From: Agathobacter sp.
GTDB lineage: Bacteria; Bacillota; Clostridia; Lachnospirales; Lachnospiraceae
Reading direction: 5' to 3'
Length of the DNA stretch: 37,994 nucleotides
Assembly: GCA_022769125.1 (NCBI GenBank)
Contig: JALEKN010000004.1
Coordinates: 1 to 37,994 of the forward strand
Part shown: in pieces, positions 1 to 8,028 of the stretch
How the letters are laid out: every line of letters starts with the position of its first letter
Position numbering within the stretch: position 1 is the stretch's first letter
Position numbers and translations under genes: made by a program
Notes under the pieces: model-generated
What the model saw: the letters and a program-made list of their open reading frames with translations, nothing else
Told to the model about the DNA's origin: nothing
Databases searched by the model: none

Positions 1-645
1 GAGCGTTCCCATTGCATGAAATGTGGGTATCAGCTTTCCTGGTATGACATGGTGCCCGTTTTCAGCTGGCTTTTCCTACGGGGAAGATGCCGCAAATGTA
101 AAGAACCGATTTCACCTCAATACCCTATAGTTGAGGCGGCAAACGGTTTTCTGTATGTACTGGTATTTGCAGTAAACGGATTCTCCTTGCAGAGCATTCT
201 CTACTGCCTGCTGATGTCAGCACTGCTGGTACTTAGCGTGATAGATTGGAGAACCTATGAAATTCCAATTGGTATTAATATTTTTATACTGTGCTTAGGA
301 ATCCTGCAGGTCATCTTAGATCATACGAACTGGATGGACTATGCAATCGGATTCCTTTGCGTCAGTATAGTCTTAGAGCTGCTTTTGCTTCTTAGTAAGG
401 GCAGGGCAATTGGTGGCGGCGATGTCAAGCTGATGGCTGCTGCCGGATTATTACTGGGATGGAAAAAAATCATTCTGGCATTTCTGTTAGGATGCATCAT
501 CGGATCGGTCATCCATCTGCTTCGGATGAAGCTTAGCAAGGCAGACCATGTTCTTGCGATGGGACCATATCTGTCCGTTGGGATTGCGATTGCAGTCCTG
601 TGGGGAGATGCACTGATCCGGTGGTATTTGGGTTATTTATTTTAA
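1..645 (+). CDS. pilD: Prepilin peptidase (type IV leader peptidase), 5' end outside the window
   Basis: Membrane aspartyl protease that cleaves, and in the family often N-methylates, type IV prepilins such as those encoded downstream. The frame is open from base 1 (reading ERSHC before the first Met at 16), so the true start lies upstream and only about 214 C-terminal residues are visible. Two CxxC pairs (HCMKC and RCRKC) form the zinc-binding cytoplasmic loop typical of the bifunctional family. The two catalytic aspartates are visible: one in the VIDWRTYEIP segment and one in GGGDVKL. About six hydrophobic segments follow. A small hairpin with a T-run lies just after the stop. The next gene is pilM-like, so this is the peptidase of a dedicated pilus operon. 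Very confident in family; the methylase activity is inference. Confidence 0.93.
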   Translation, partial: ERSHCMKCGYQLSWYDMVPVFSWLFLRGRCRKCKEPISPQYPIVEAANGFLYVLVFAVNGFSLQSILYCLLMSALLVLSVIDWRTYEIPIGINIFILCLGILQVILDHTNWMDYAIGFLCVSIVLELLLLLSKGRAIGGGDVKLMAAAGLLLGWKKIILAFLLGCIIGSVIHLLRMKLSKADHVLAMGPYLSVGIAIAVLWGDALIRWYLGYLF

Positions 646-658
646 AGTGGAAAATTAC

Positions 659-679
659 AACGCATAACCATGCGTTTTT
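659..679 (+). terminator. Small intrinsic terminator or attenuator between the prepilin peptidase and pilM
   Basis: A 7-bp perfect stem (AACGCAT / ATGCGTT) with loop AACC is followed by a run of five T. It is short, and I see no convincing promoter before pilM, so it may only reduce transcription into the following genes. Confidence 0.5.
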
Positions 680-742
680 GGGTTGGGGACAAAATACCAT
701 TTGTTTCCGGCCGCATAATATTTCTTGGAGGAGATCTCGCAC

Positions 743-2428
743 ATGTCTAACAAAATCTTAAGCATTGAGATAGGACAGGGGCTGACCAGAGTCGCAGAAA
801 TCGATTACAAGGTCAAGAACCCGAAGATATACAATATTTTCTCAATTGCGACTACACCGAATATCGTCAATGAAGGAACCGTGACGATCAGCAGCCTGTT
901 TGTATCGGAGCTGACGAGCGCGCTCCGCAAACATGGAATCTCCACTAAGAAAGTCATCTTTGTCATGAATTCTTCCCGTGTTGCGAACCGTATCATCCAG
1001 ATTCCGTTCGTAAAGACGAACCGTATCGCGGATCTGCTTGCAGCAAACGCTTCGGACTATTTCCCGGTGGATATGGAGCAGTACCAGCTCATCCATGAGG
1101 TGATCGGAACAATCGAGGATGCGGGTGAGAAGAAGATCATGCTTTCGGTGCTCGCGGTACCGAGGGATCTTCTTGCAGCATACCGTGATCTTGCCAAGAC
1201 CTGTGGACTTACCGTGGTCGGTTATGATTATATCGGTAATTCCATCAAGAAGATGATGATCCGCGAGATTCCGGAGGAAATCAAAGCAACATTAAAGATC
1301 GAGGAGAATTCTTCCATTCTTACGATCATTGAAAATGGGATCGTCAAGCTGCAGAGAACAATCAACTACGGTGTTTCTGATGCGATTGATGCAACAATCA
1401 ATTCACAGCTTTTTGGTTACGCGATCGATCCGATTGATGCGGTTGAGGAGCTGTCGCGAAGAACCTGTGTCTTTTCTTCGTTTGACAAGACAGAACCATT
1501 TACCGATACGGAGAACCCGGTGGATACGGAGGAGATGGTTGACCAGCAGAAGCTGCAGGAACTCCGCGCGGAAATCACAGATAATTTCCGCATCCTGATC
1601 GGAAGTATCTCGCGGATCCTTGATTATTATCAGGCTCAGAATCCGGATAAGAAGATTGAGCGCATTTATATGGTCGGACTTGGCTCCGTGATCAGCGGAT
1701 TAAGCCGCCTGATGACGAATGAGCTTAGCTGCAAGGTGGTTGCAAATCAGCAGTACAATGATCTGACGCTTGTCAAGAATGCGGCAAACGAGACGATACA
1801 TATCGCAGAATACTTTACGGCCATCGGCGCGGCACTCGAACCGGTCAGCATTATCGCAAGTGAGAAGAGAGCGGAGAAGGAGAGCACGAAGGACAAAGAT
1901 GGGGCTGCAAAGGGCGGTTCCATGACCGGTGCGATCATTGTCTGCCTGCTTGGAATTGTAGGTGCGGTTGCACTTGCGTTTGCCGGAAAGATGCAGCTGC
2001 AGGAAGCAGAGAATGAGAACAAATTCTTAACCAACAAGATTGATGGGCTGGAATATGTGGATGGCGTTTATGACGAATATCTGCAGGTGCTTGCAAATTA
2101 CAATTGGGCGAAGGGCGTTGATGATGCAATCTACAGCCCGAACAACGAGCTGGTTGATTTTATCGGAGAACTTGAGGAGAAGATGCCGTCCGAGATTGTT
2201 GTATTTACATTGACTGCAACGAGAAATGGCGTGACCATGAGCATTCAGGTGAACAGCAAGTCGGCAGCTGCGGATGTAGTGGCACAGCTTCGCACATTTT
2301 CTTCGGTTATCGTATCACATGTTTCTACCATTGAAGAAACGGTGGATGAGGACGGAGTGACAACGGTTGGATTTGATATCGATCTTACATATGTTCCGCG
2401 CGAGGTGCGCAGTCTGATCGAGGAGTAG
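743..2428 (+). CDS. pilM: Type IV pilus PilM-PilN fusion protein
   Basis: Inner-membrane platform component of the pilus machine. Residues 1-350 are an actin-like ATPase of the PilM family, starting with the phosphate-loop-like strand ILSIEIGQGLTRVAEI. A single membrane helix lies at about 395-414 (AIIVCLLGIVGAVALAFAG). It is followed by a short coiled coil and a PilN-like periplasmic-type ferredoxin-fold domain to residue 561. In many bacteria PilM and PilN are separate proteins that interact through the PilN N-terminus; here one polypeptide has both. The ATG at 743 is chosen because GGAGGAG ends nine bases upstream; an in-frame TTG at 725 has no such site. The gene is followed 13 bases later by the PilO-like gene, matching pilM-N-O order. 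Confidence 0.85.
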   Translation: MSNKILSIEIGQGLTRVAEIDYKVKNPKIYNIFSIATTPNIVNEGTVTISSLFVSELTSALRKHGISTKKVIFVMNSSRVANRIIQIPFVKTNRIADLLAANASDYFPVDMEQYQLIHEVIGTIEDAGEKKIMLSVLAVPRDLLAAYRDLAKTCGLTVVGYDYIGNSIKKMMIREIPEEIKATLKIEENSSILTIIENGIVKLQRTINYGVSDAIDATINSQLFGYAIDPIDAVEELSRRTCVFSSFDKTEPFTDTENPVDTEEMVDQQKLQELRAEITDNFRILIGSISRILDYYQAQNPDKKIERIYMVGLGSVISGLSRLMTNELSCKVVANQQYNDLTLVKNAANETIHIAEYFTAIGAALEPVSIIASEKRAEKESTKDKDGAAKGGSMTGAIIVCLLGIVGAVALAFAGKMQLQEAENENKFLTNKIDGLEYVDGVYDEYLQVLANYNWAKGVDDAIYSPNNELVDFIGELEEKMPSEIVVFTLTATRNGVTMSIQVNSKSAAADVVAQLRTFSSVIVSHVSTIEETVDEDGVTTVGFDIDLTYVPREVRSLIEE

Positions 2429-2441
2429 GAGGTAAGGCATT

Positions 2442-3257
2442 ATGTCATCAAAGGATAAGAAATTACTCATCATGCTGGTTGGCATTCTGTTCATGGCGCT
2501 TTCCTATTTCACGATGTATCGGGGAAATGTCACCAAGGCAGAGGCTTTAAGGGCAGAGAATAATACGCTCCGCACCCGTGTGAGCGAGCTTGAAGCGGTG
2601 CAGGATAAATGTCCGCAGTACAAGACGGATATGGAAACGATGAATGCGGAGATTGACAAGATCATTGATCAGTTCCCGGTTTATCTGAAAGAAGAAAATA
2701 ACATTATGGATGTTGTCGATATGGAGGATGCGGCGAATGTGTTCGTTTCATCCCTTACGATTGCCGATCCGGTTATCGTTGACACATCGGCGGCTTCACA
2801 GGGAACCGATGCTTCGGCAGATACGGCAGGAACGGATGCAGCTGCGGATACAACGGCAGATGCGGCGGCAGCCGATACGGCAGAGACACCGGATTCCACA
2901 GTTACTGCGGATGTTGGATTTTACCAGCTGTTTGATATTGTCTCATCCGTCGTTTTTGATGCGGATTATGATGGCATGAAGGATATGGTTTCCTTTGTTG
3001 CCGGAGCCCAAAATCCGATGTCAATTGAGCAGATCAGCATGACATTTAACAGTGCAAATGGTCTGTTAAGCGGTACGATGGATTACAATTCCTATTATCT
3101 GTTCGGACAGGATAAGGCTTACGTTCCGGCGGATATTCCGACATTCCCACATGGCGTGGACAATATATTCGGAAGCATGATTGAGAGGAAGAGTACAGAC
3201 AGTCCGGCAGATGACGCTGCACAGGCGGACAATTCCGCTTCTGACGCGGAGCAATAA
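2442..3257 (+). CDS. pilO: PilO-like type IV pilus assembly protein
   Basis: Likely partner of the PilN domain in the pilus alignment complex. There is one N-terminal membrane helix (about residues 8-24), then a coiled coil (about 27-75), then an extracellular domain. The call rests on this architecture plus position directly after PilM-N; sequence similarity to PilO is weak by eye. The domain is split by an Ala/Thr/Asp low-complexity insert at about residues 113-152, and the C-terminal tail is also Asp/Ala/Ser rich. RBS TAGGAGGT overlaps the stop of the previous gene, so translation is likely coupled. 271 residues. Confidence 0.7.
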   Translation: MSSKDKKLLIMLVGILFMALSYFTMYRGNVTKAEALRAENNTLRTRVSELEAVQDKCPQYKTDMETMNAEIDKIIDQFPVYLKEENNIMDVVDMEDAANVFVSSLTIADPVIVDTSAASQGTDASADTAGTDAAADTTADAAAADTAETPDSTVTADVGFYQLFDIVSSVVFDADYDGMKDMVSFVAGAQNPMSIEQISMTFNSANGLLSGTMDYNSYYLFGQDKAYVPADIPTFPHGVDNIFGSMIERKSTDSPADDAAQADNSASDAEQ

Positions 3258-3291
3258 AATAAATATGGATTTATAGAAGGGAGGGAGCCGC

Positions 3292-4650
3292 GTGCGTAAG
3301 AAGAAACACAATAATTCGGGATTTTCTTTGGTAGAACTTATTGTTACGATCACTATTCTTGCGATCGTCGTGTTCCCTCTTTTGAATGCATTTGTTCTTT
3401 CGGCAAGAACCAATGCCAAGGCAAAGGAGCGCCTGCGGCTTACCTCTATCGCAGAGAACATGATGGAGGGAATCGAGAAGATGAGCCTCGAGGAGCTGGC
3501 TTATCAGTTCGATTATCCACAGGAGCGGTTTAATCTGATCTCTACAAGCCTGCTTACGAATGATGAATCCGGTGCGCTTCCGGTTTACGAGCTTACGAAC
3601 GAGGGAACGACCTACCAGAAAGCGTATACCTACGAGCAGATCAAAAAGCAGATGGAAGATGCAGGGTATGAGTTTTCCGGCTGGGATACCATGATCCATA
3701 GCAGTATCCGGACGTATGGAACGGAGCGCGTCTTCGAAGGACAGAGCTCACGCAGCTATTACTTTTTCATGAAGAATATGTCTGCAGGGAGCGGCTCCAA
3801 GAGATATAGTGCGCTGATCTCAGTCAAGCCGAATGATGTGAAGTCTTATAATGATACGACATTGGCAAGCATACAGTCCATCAATGTCTCAACGGATGCC
3901 TTGTATGCGGATGCTATTTCAACATCGACGGTGCTCGCATTGTTTCCGGTTGAGGAGACTTCACCGACGACGGATGAGCACGGCAACGAGGTTGCCCCAG
4001 CAATCACAACGGATAAGATCACCAGAAGTATTGAGCTGAACGTGCGGAACATATCCGGTGTTGAGACGGTAGAGCTTGTGTACAATTATTCTGCAAAGGA
4101 TAGCGGTGGAAATACGCTTACATACAATCTGAGCAGTACGCTTTTTGACAACGGGGATGCACCGGAGCAGAAGCTTGAAAATGTATACCTGCTTTATTTC
4201 CCATGGTATCAGGGCGCTTCGGATTCCATCACCGTCAACAATCCGGACAATGTGGATTTTACGCTCCATCTGATCAAACAGAAGGGTTCGGATCAGGCTG
4301 CGGATGATGCGGCGCTTGCGGTGTGTGAAGCAACCTATAAGATGGATCTGTATGTGAAGGAAACAAGTCCGGATGCAAAGGGACATTCACATTGCGATAT
4401 CCAGTCCAACCTGAATGAAAATCTTGCCACGAAAGCTGCGGCCAGCCAGATCCGTTGGTGCCAGTACAACAGCAATGCGGCTTCCAATGTGTGGACGGAT
4501 GTTTTGCAGGGACGTTCCATCACGACTCCGGCTGCAAAGTGGGACCGCCTCTTTGATGTGACGGTTGAGATATATGACGGTTCAGTGGATGTTGACTCTC
4601 TGATGGGAGCACAGCCTTTGGCAACATTTACGGGAGGTATGACGAACTGA
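3292..4650 (+). CDS. Type IV prepilin-like protein, 452 aa
   Basis: Pilus or pseudopilus subunit with a class III signal. A short basic leader ends in Gly10, then FSLVE with the canonical Phe+1 and Glu+5, then a long hydrophobic helix to about residue 32. The leader is short enough to be processed by the peptidase encoded at 1-645. The globular part is about 410 residues, far larger than a major pilin, so it is more likely a minor or tip-proximal pilin. It starts at GTG (3292), with AAGGGAGGG seven bases upstream; no nearby ATG keeps the signal motif. Its stop overlaps the next start by one base (TGATG), indicating translational coupling. Confidence 0.85.
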   Translation: MRKKKHNNSGFSLVELIVTITILAIVVFPLLNAFVLSARTNAKAKERLRLTSIAENMMEGIEKMSLEELAYQFDYPQERFNLISTSLLTNDESGALPVYELTNEGTTYQKAYTYEQIKKQMEDAGYEFSGWDTMIHSSIRTYGTERVFEGQSSRSYYFFMKNMSAGSGSKRYSALISVKPNDVKSYNDTTLASIQSINVSTDALYADAISTSTVLALFPVEETSPTTDEHGNEVAPAITTDKITRSIELNVRNISGVETVELVYNYSAKDSGGNTLTYNLSSTLFDNGDAPEQKLENVYLLYFPWYQGASDSITVNNPDNVDFTLHLIKQKGSDQAADDAALAVCEATYKMDLYVKETSPDAKGHSHCDIQSNLNENLATKAAASQIRWCQYNSNAASNVWTDVLQGRSITTPAAKWDRLFDVTVEIYDGSVDVDSLMGAQPLATFTGGMTN

Positions 4651-6899
4651 TGAAACAAAGAAACAATAAAGGATCATCCATTGTTCTTGTGTTAGTCGTC
4701 TTTGCAATCATCGGCATTCTTGCTACCGCGGCGCTTCGTCTGTCTGTCATGAACTTTCAGATGAAGGCGACGGATTCACAGATCAAGAACAATTTCTATT
4801 CGGCAGAATCTGTTTTGGATCAGGTTACGGTCGGTCTGCAGAATTATGTTTCAGATGCGTATACGGTCGCATATACAGAAACGATGGAAGCATATGCAAG
4901 CAGTCTCAGTGCAACGGCAAGAGAGGCACAGTTTAAGGCTTCCTTTATGGCACAGCTGAAATCAAAACTGGCTGACCCGGCAGATGCGTCTTTTTATAAC
5001 GCATCGCTGATCACATCGATGGTGGATTCCCCTTCGGCAACGGTAGATTGCGGAACACACAGATTGGTTGATAAGGGTACGAGCATCACTCTGTGTGATG
5101 TTACGGTTACTTATACAGATGCCAAGGATATCACTTCGATCATCCGGACGGACATCAATATTGCGGCACCGAGTATGCGTTCGGTAACATCAACTTCTTT
5201 ACCGGACCTGTTTTCGTATTCTCTGATTGCCAATTCCGGAATCAGCATCGAACAGGGTAACGGGCAGACGGTTACGGTTTCCGGTAACGTCTATGCAGGA
5301 TCGGATGAGGTTACGAACCGGTATAACTGGAATCCGGCTAACAGATCAAAGAGTATTTGTACCGAGGGTGGAGCGACTGTTATTTTCTCCGGAGGAAGCT
5401 ATGTTACTGCGGAGGGAGATTTCTATGTGAGCAACAACTCCAAGACAGTTGTGGATTCTACTGCACAGCTCTGGGCGAAGAATATTGTTGTTGACAATGC
5501 AGAGATGGATATTCTTTCCAATACCTATGTGGCGGATGATCTTACGCTAAATGGCAGATACAATACGAAGGTGATTCTCGGAACCGGAAACAGCAAATAT
5601 TATGGTTACGGGGATTCCACAACGGATGCTGCATCAAGCAGTGCGATCATTTTAAACGGAAAGAACTGTGATCTTGACATGAGCGGGCTGGATGAGCTTG
5701 CAGTTGCCGGATATTCTTATATTGGCACAAGCCGTTTTGATGCGGGGGCAGCAAACCCGGCAAACGGAAATGTTCAGATGGGTGAATCCATAAGCGTCAA
5801 GGGCAACCAGATCGCATATCTGATTCCGGGCAGCTGCATCGGAACAAACGGAAACACGGCGAGTGCAGCTACGTCTTTATATTCCAAGAATCCGATGACA
5901 ATGACGGAGTATCAGGCACTTGAGGCACTGGTAGGAGCGGAAGACAGTGACTATGTATTTGTCAACGGCAGGATTCCATACACAAAGACGGGAAAGAGCT
6001 TAAGCGACTATCTAAACGGAGCAGAGGTGAGTACCTGTGTCCAGACTGTGTTTGACAATACTAAGGGGCTTGTGTATTTTTATGCAAATCTCCCTGCGGA
6101 CGAGGCGGAGCAGTATTACAGCGATTACTATGCGGCAGATAAGAGTGATGGTGGAAAGCTTGATATGTATACCTCCTTCTATTCCAACCAGATCAAGTAT
6201 AATAACAGCCCATCCATGCTCTATACGGCGGGTACCTATGTGTCCTATGACGGAAATGTGGTAAATCTGTACAGCGGCTCGACAGAGGATATTTCTTCGA
6301 AGATCAGCCGGATGCCGAAGACATTTGAGGCACTCACGACAATCTTATCTCCGAACTTTTCAGCAATCCAGCCGGAGCAGAAGGATAAGACGGTTTTTGA
6401 GAACTTTATCAATACAGATGTTCTGAATGATGTTTTTTCACATGGTGACAGCCATGGAATTAACTTCTCTTACACAGATCCGACAACCGGGTTTAAGTAT
6501 CGAGTCATTATTGCAAAGCAGGGACCATATAATCTGACATTGGATACCTCCAAGGAGGTTGCAATCCTTATTACATCGAGTGATTGTGATATCGTATTAA
6601 ACTCAGGATTCCGGGGAATTGCAATCTGCGATGGTAAGATCTCTGCAAAGGGTAACAGCTACACAATCGAGGGAGTTACCGAGCAGGAGGCAAGACGTCT
6701 CATGGCTGCAACCTTTACGGCGGGTGGCAAGACCTACCACGCTTACGAGCTGTTCAAGGGTGGCAATGCTTCCTGGATCGGAAATCTGGATGAGGAATCC
6801 GGTGGCTCTGGCGGAGGTCCCGGTGATGGCTCCGATTCAACAGAGGCGACGGACAGCTATGCGGATCTGATCACTTACAGCAACTGGCAGAAGAAGTAA
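4650..6899 (+). CDS. Large prepilin-like protein (PilX/GspK type) lacking Glu+5, 749 aa
   Basis: The N-terminus is KQRNNKG then SSIVLVLVVFAIIG and a long hydrophobic helix, so it has the type IV prepilin layout, but Ser is at +1 and a hydrophobic residue replaces Glu at +5. Known minor pilins without Glu+5 (GspK, PilX-like) sit at the pilus tip, which is the inferred role here. The segment FYSAESVLDQV at about residues 46-56 is the conserved PilX-type pattern. Residues 180-400 contain many short Asn/Gly/Ser-rich beta-like repeats suggesting a beta-solenoid. The C-terminus is a Gly/Ser/Asp linker and a short tail. RBS CGGGAGGT lies inside the end of the previous gene. The size is unusual for a pilin. 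Confidence 0.8.
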   Translation: MKQRNNKGSSIVLVLVVFAIIGILATAALRLSVMNFQMKATDSQIKNNFYSAESVLDQVTVGLQNYVSDAYTVAYTETMEAYASSLSATAREAQFKASFMAQLKSKLADPADASFYNASLITSMVDSPSATVDCGTHRLVDKGTSITLCDVTVTYTDAKDITSIIRTDINIAAPSMRSVTSTSLPDLFSYSLIANSGISIEQGNGQTVTVSGNVYAGSDEVTNRYNWNPANRSKSICTEGGATVIFSGGSYVTAEGDFYVSNNSKTVVDSTAQLWAKNIVVDNAEMDILSNTYVADDLTLNGRYNTKVILGTGNSKYYGYGDSTTDAASSSAIILNGKNCDLDMSGLDELAVAGYSYIGTSRFDAGAANPANGNVQMGESISVKGNQIAYLIPGSCIGTNGNTASAATSLYSKNPMTMTEYQALEALVGAEDSDYVFVNGRIPYTKTGKSLSDYLNGAEVSTCVQTVFDNTKGLVYFYANLPADEAEQYYSDYYAADKSDGGKLDMYTSFYSNQIKYNNSPSMLYTAGTYVSYDGNVVNLYSGSTEDISSKISRMPKTFEALTTILSPNFSAIQPEQKDKTVFENFINTDVLNDVFSHGDSHGINFSYTDPTTGFKYRVIIAKQGPYNLTLDTSKEVAILITSSDCDIVLNSGFRGIAICDGKISAKGNSYTIEGVTEQEARRLMAATFTAGGKTYHAYELFKGGNASWIGNLDEESGGSGGGPGDGSDSTEATDSYADLITYSNWQKK

Positions 6900-6926
6900 T
6901 AGGATTCATGGATTTGGGAGACTGAT

Positions 6927-7421
6927 ATGAAACGAAATCAGGGATATTCTTTGGTGGAACTGATCGTTGTGATCGCTATCATGGCGGTACTGACGGGAAC
7001 CGTTGCAATTTCCGTCAGTGCGGTCGGTGGTTTTAAGGCGAAGGAATGCACGAAGAATATACAATCTTACATCAACAAAACACGTGTCAGTACGATGGGG
7101 AAAAACTCTGTCGTACTGCATTTGTATAAAGGGGCGGATGACGCGTTTTATGCGCAGACCATCACAAACGGAACCACCGATGCTGCACAGCAGATCGGCA
7201 AGAAGACAGTTACCGTAAAATATACGGACGGTGATGATCTTACATCAATGAGTGAGCTGGATACGACCGGTGTGTATATCGAGTTTGACAGAAGTTCCGG
7301 TGCAATGAAGCTCCCGGCGAGCGGACCGTCCATCTATGTGCATAAGATCACGGTTTCGCAGGGAAGTAAGAACTATGTCATTACCATCTACAGGGAAACC
7401 GGAAAGGTTGTAGTAGAGTAG
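6927..7421 (+). CDS. Type IV pilin-like protein, 164 aa
   Basis: The leader MKRNQG is followed by YSLVELIVVIAIMAVLTG, giving cleavage after Gly6, Glu+5 present and an aromatic +1 residue. The hydrophobic helix spans about residues 8-30 and is followed by a small globular domain of about 130 residues, like PilE/GspH-type minor pilins. RBS TTGGGAG is six bases upstream of the ATG, and the gene sits 27 bases after the PilX-like gene. It could be a minor pilin; I cannot tell whether the major pilin is here or upstream of the window. Confidence 0.88.
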   Translation: MKRNQGYSLVELIVVIAIMAVLTGTVAISVSAVGGFKAKECTKNIQSYINKTRVSTMGKNSVVLHLYKGADDAFYAQTITNGTTDAAQQIGKKTVTVKYTDGDDLTSMSELDTTGVYIEFDRSSGAMKLPASGPSIYVHKITVSQGSKNYVITIYRETGKVVVE

Positions 7422-7431
7422 GAGGGGTTTT

Positions 7432-7974
7432 ATGGACAATCAAAAAGGGTTTTCTTTGATTGAACTGATCGTGGCGATTGCGATCCTGACAATTGTGGGG
7501 GCGGCGATCGTCGGTTTCTGCATGTCCGGAACAAGATCTTATAAGACAGTCAGCACAGAGGTTGATCTGCAGTATGAGGCGCAGCTGGCCGTCAATCAGT
7601 TGTCGGATCTCCTGATCGACGCAAATTGCGGTGTCGGTTTTGACGCATCCACAAGTACGCTTCTTATATACAATGACAGCGTGGCTTATACAATCGTATG
7701 GACGGCGGCAGACCATGAGCTGACGCTGAATAAATATAATGTTACGGCAACGTCCGTGACATTTGAATCCTCCAACCTGATGGCGGAGTATGTTACTGCT
7801 TTTTCTGCGGTCATACCGACGGAGGATAAGAACAGCCGCCAGATGGTTGATCTTACGATTAAATTTGAGAAAGATGATAAAAATTACCTTGCATCCAAGA
7901 ATGTTACATTGCGGAACAAGGTGTCCACATATGCATCCCTGGCAGAGGCGTATCCGGGGAAGAGTATCGGATAA
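7432..7974 (+). CDS. Type IV pilin-like protein, 180 aa
   Basis: The leader MDNQKG precedes FSLIELIVAIAILTIVGAAI: cleavage after Gly6, Phe+1, Glu+5. The remaining 145 residues resemble PilW/GspJ-sized minor pilins. RBS GGAGGGG starts right at the stop of the previous pilin gene, ten bases between genes. With the three preceding prepilin-like genes it makes a four-member minor pilin set like the one that primes pilus assembly in better-known systems; that role is inference from order and size mix. Confidence 0.88.
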   Translation: MDNQKGFSLIELIVAIAILTIVGAAIVGFCMSGTRSYKTVSTEVDLQYEAQLAVNQLSDLLIDANCGVGFDASTSTLLIYNDSVAYTIVWTAADHELTLNKYNVTATSVTFESSNLMAEYVTAFSAVIPTEDKNSRQMVDLTIKFEKDDKNYLASKNVTLRNKVSTYASLAEAYPGKSIG

Positions 7975-8028
7975 CCGGCGTTTTTGCCCTGCCGGGATGG
8001 CAGAATCCATAACAACGGAGAGGAAGTA

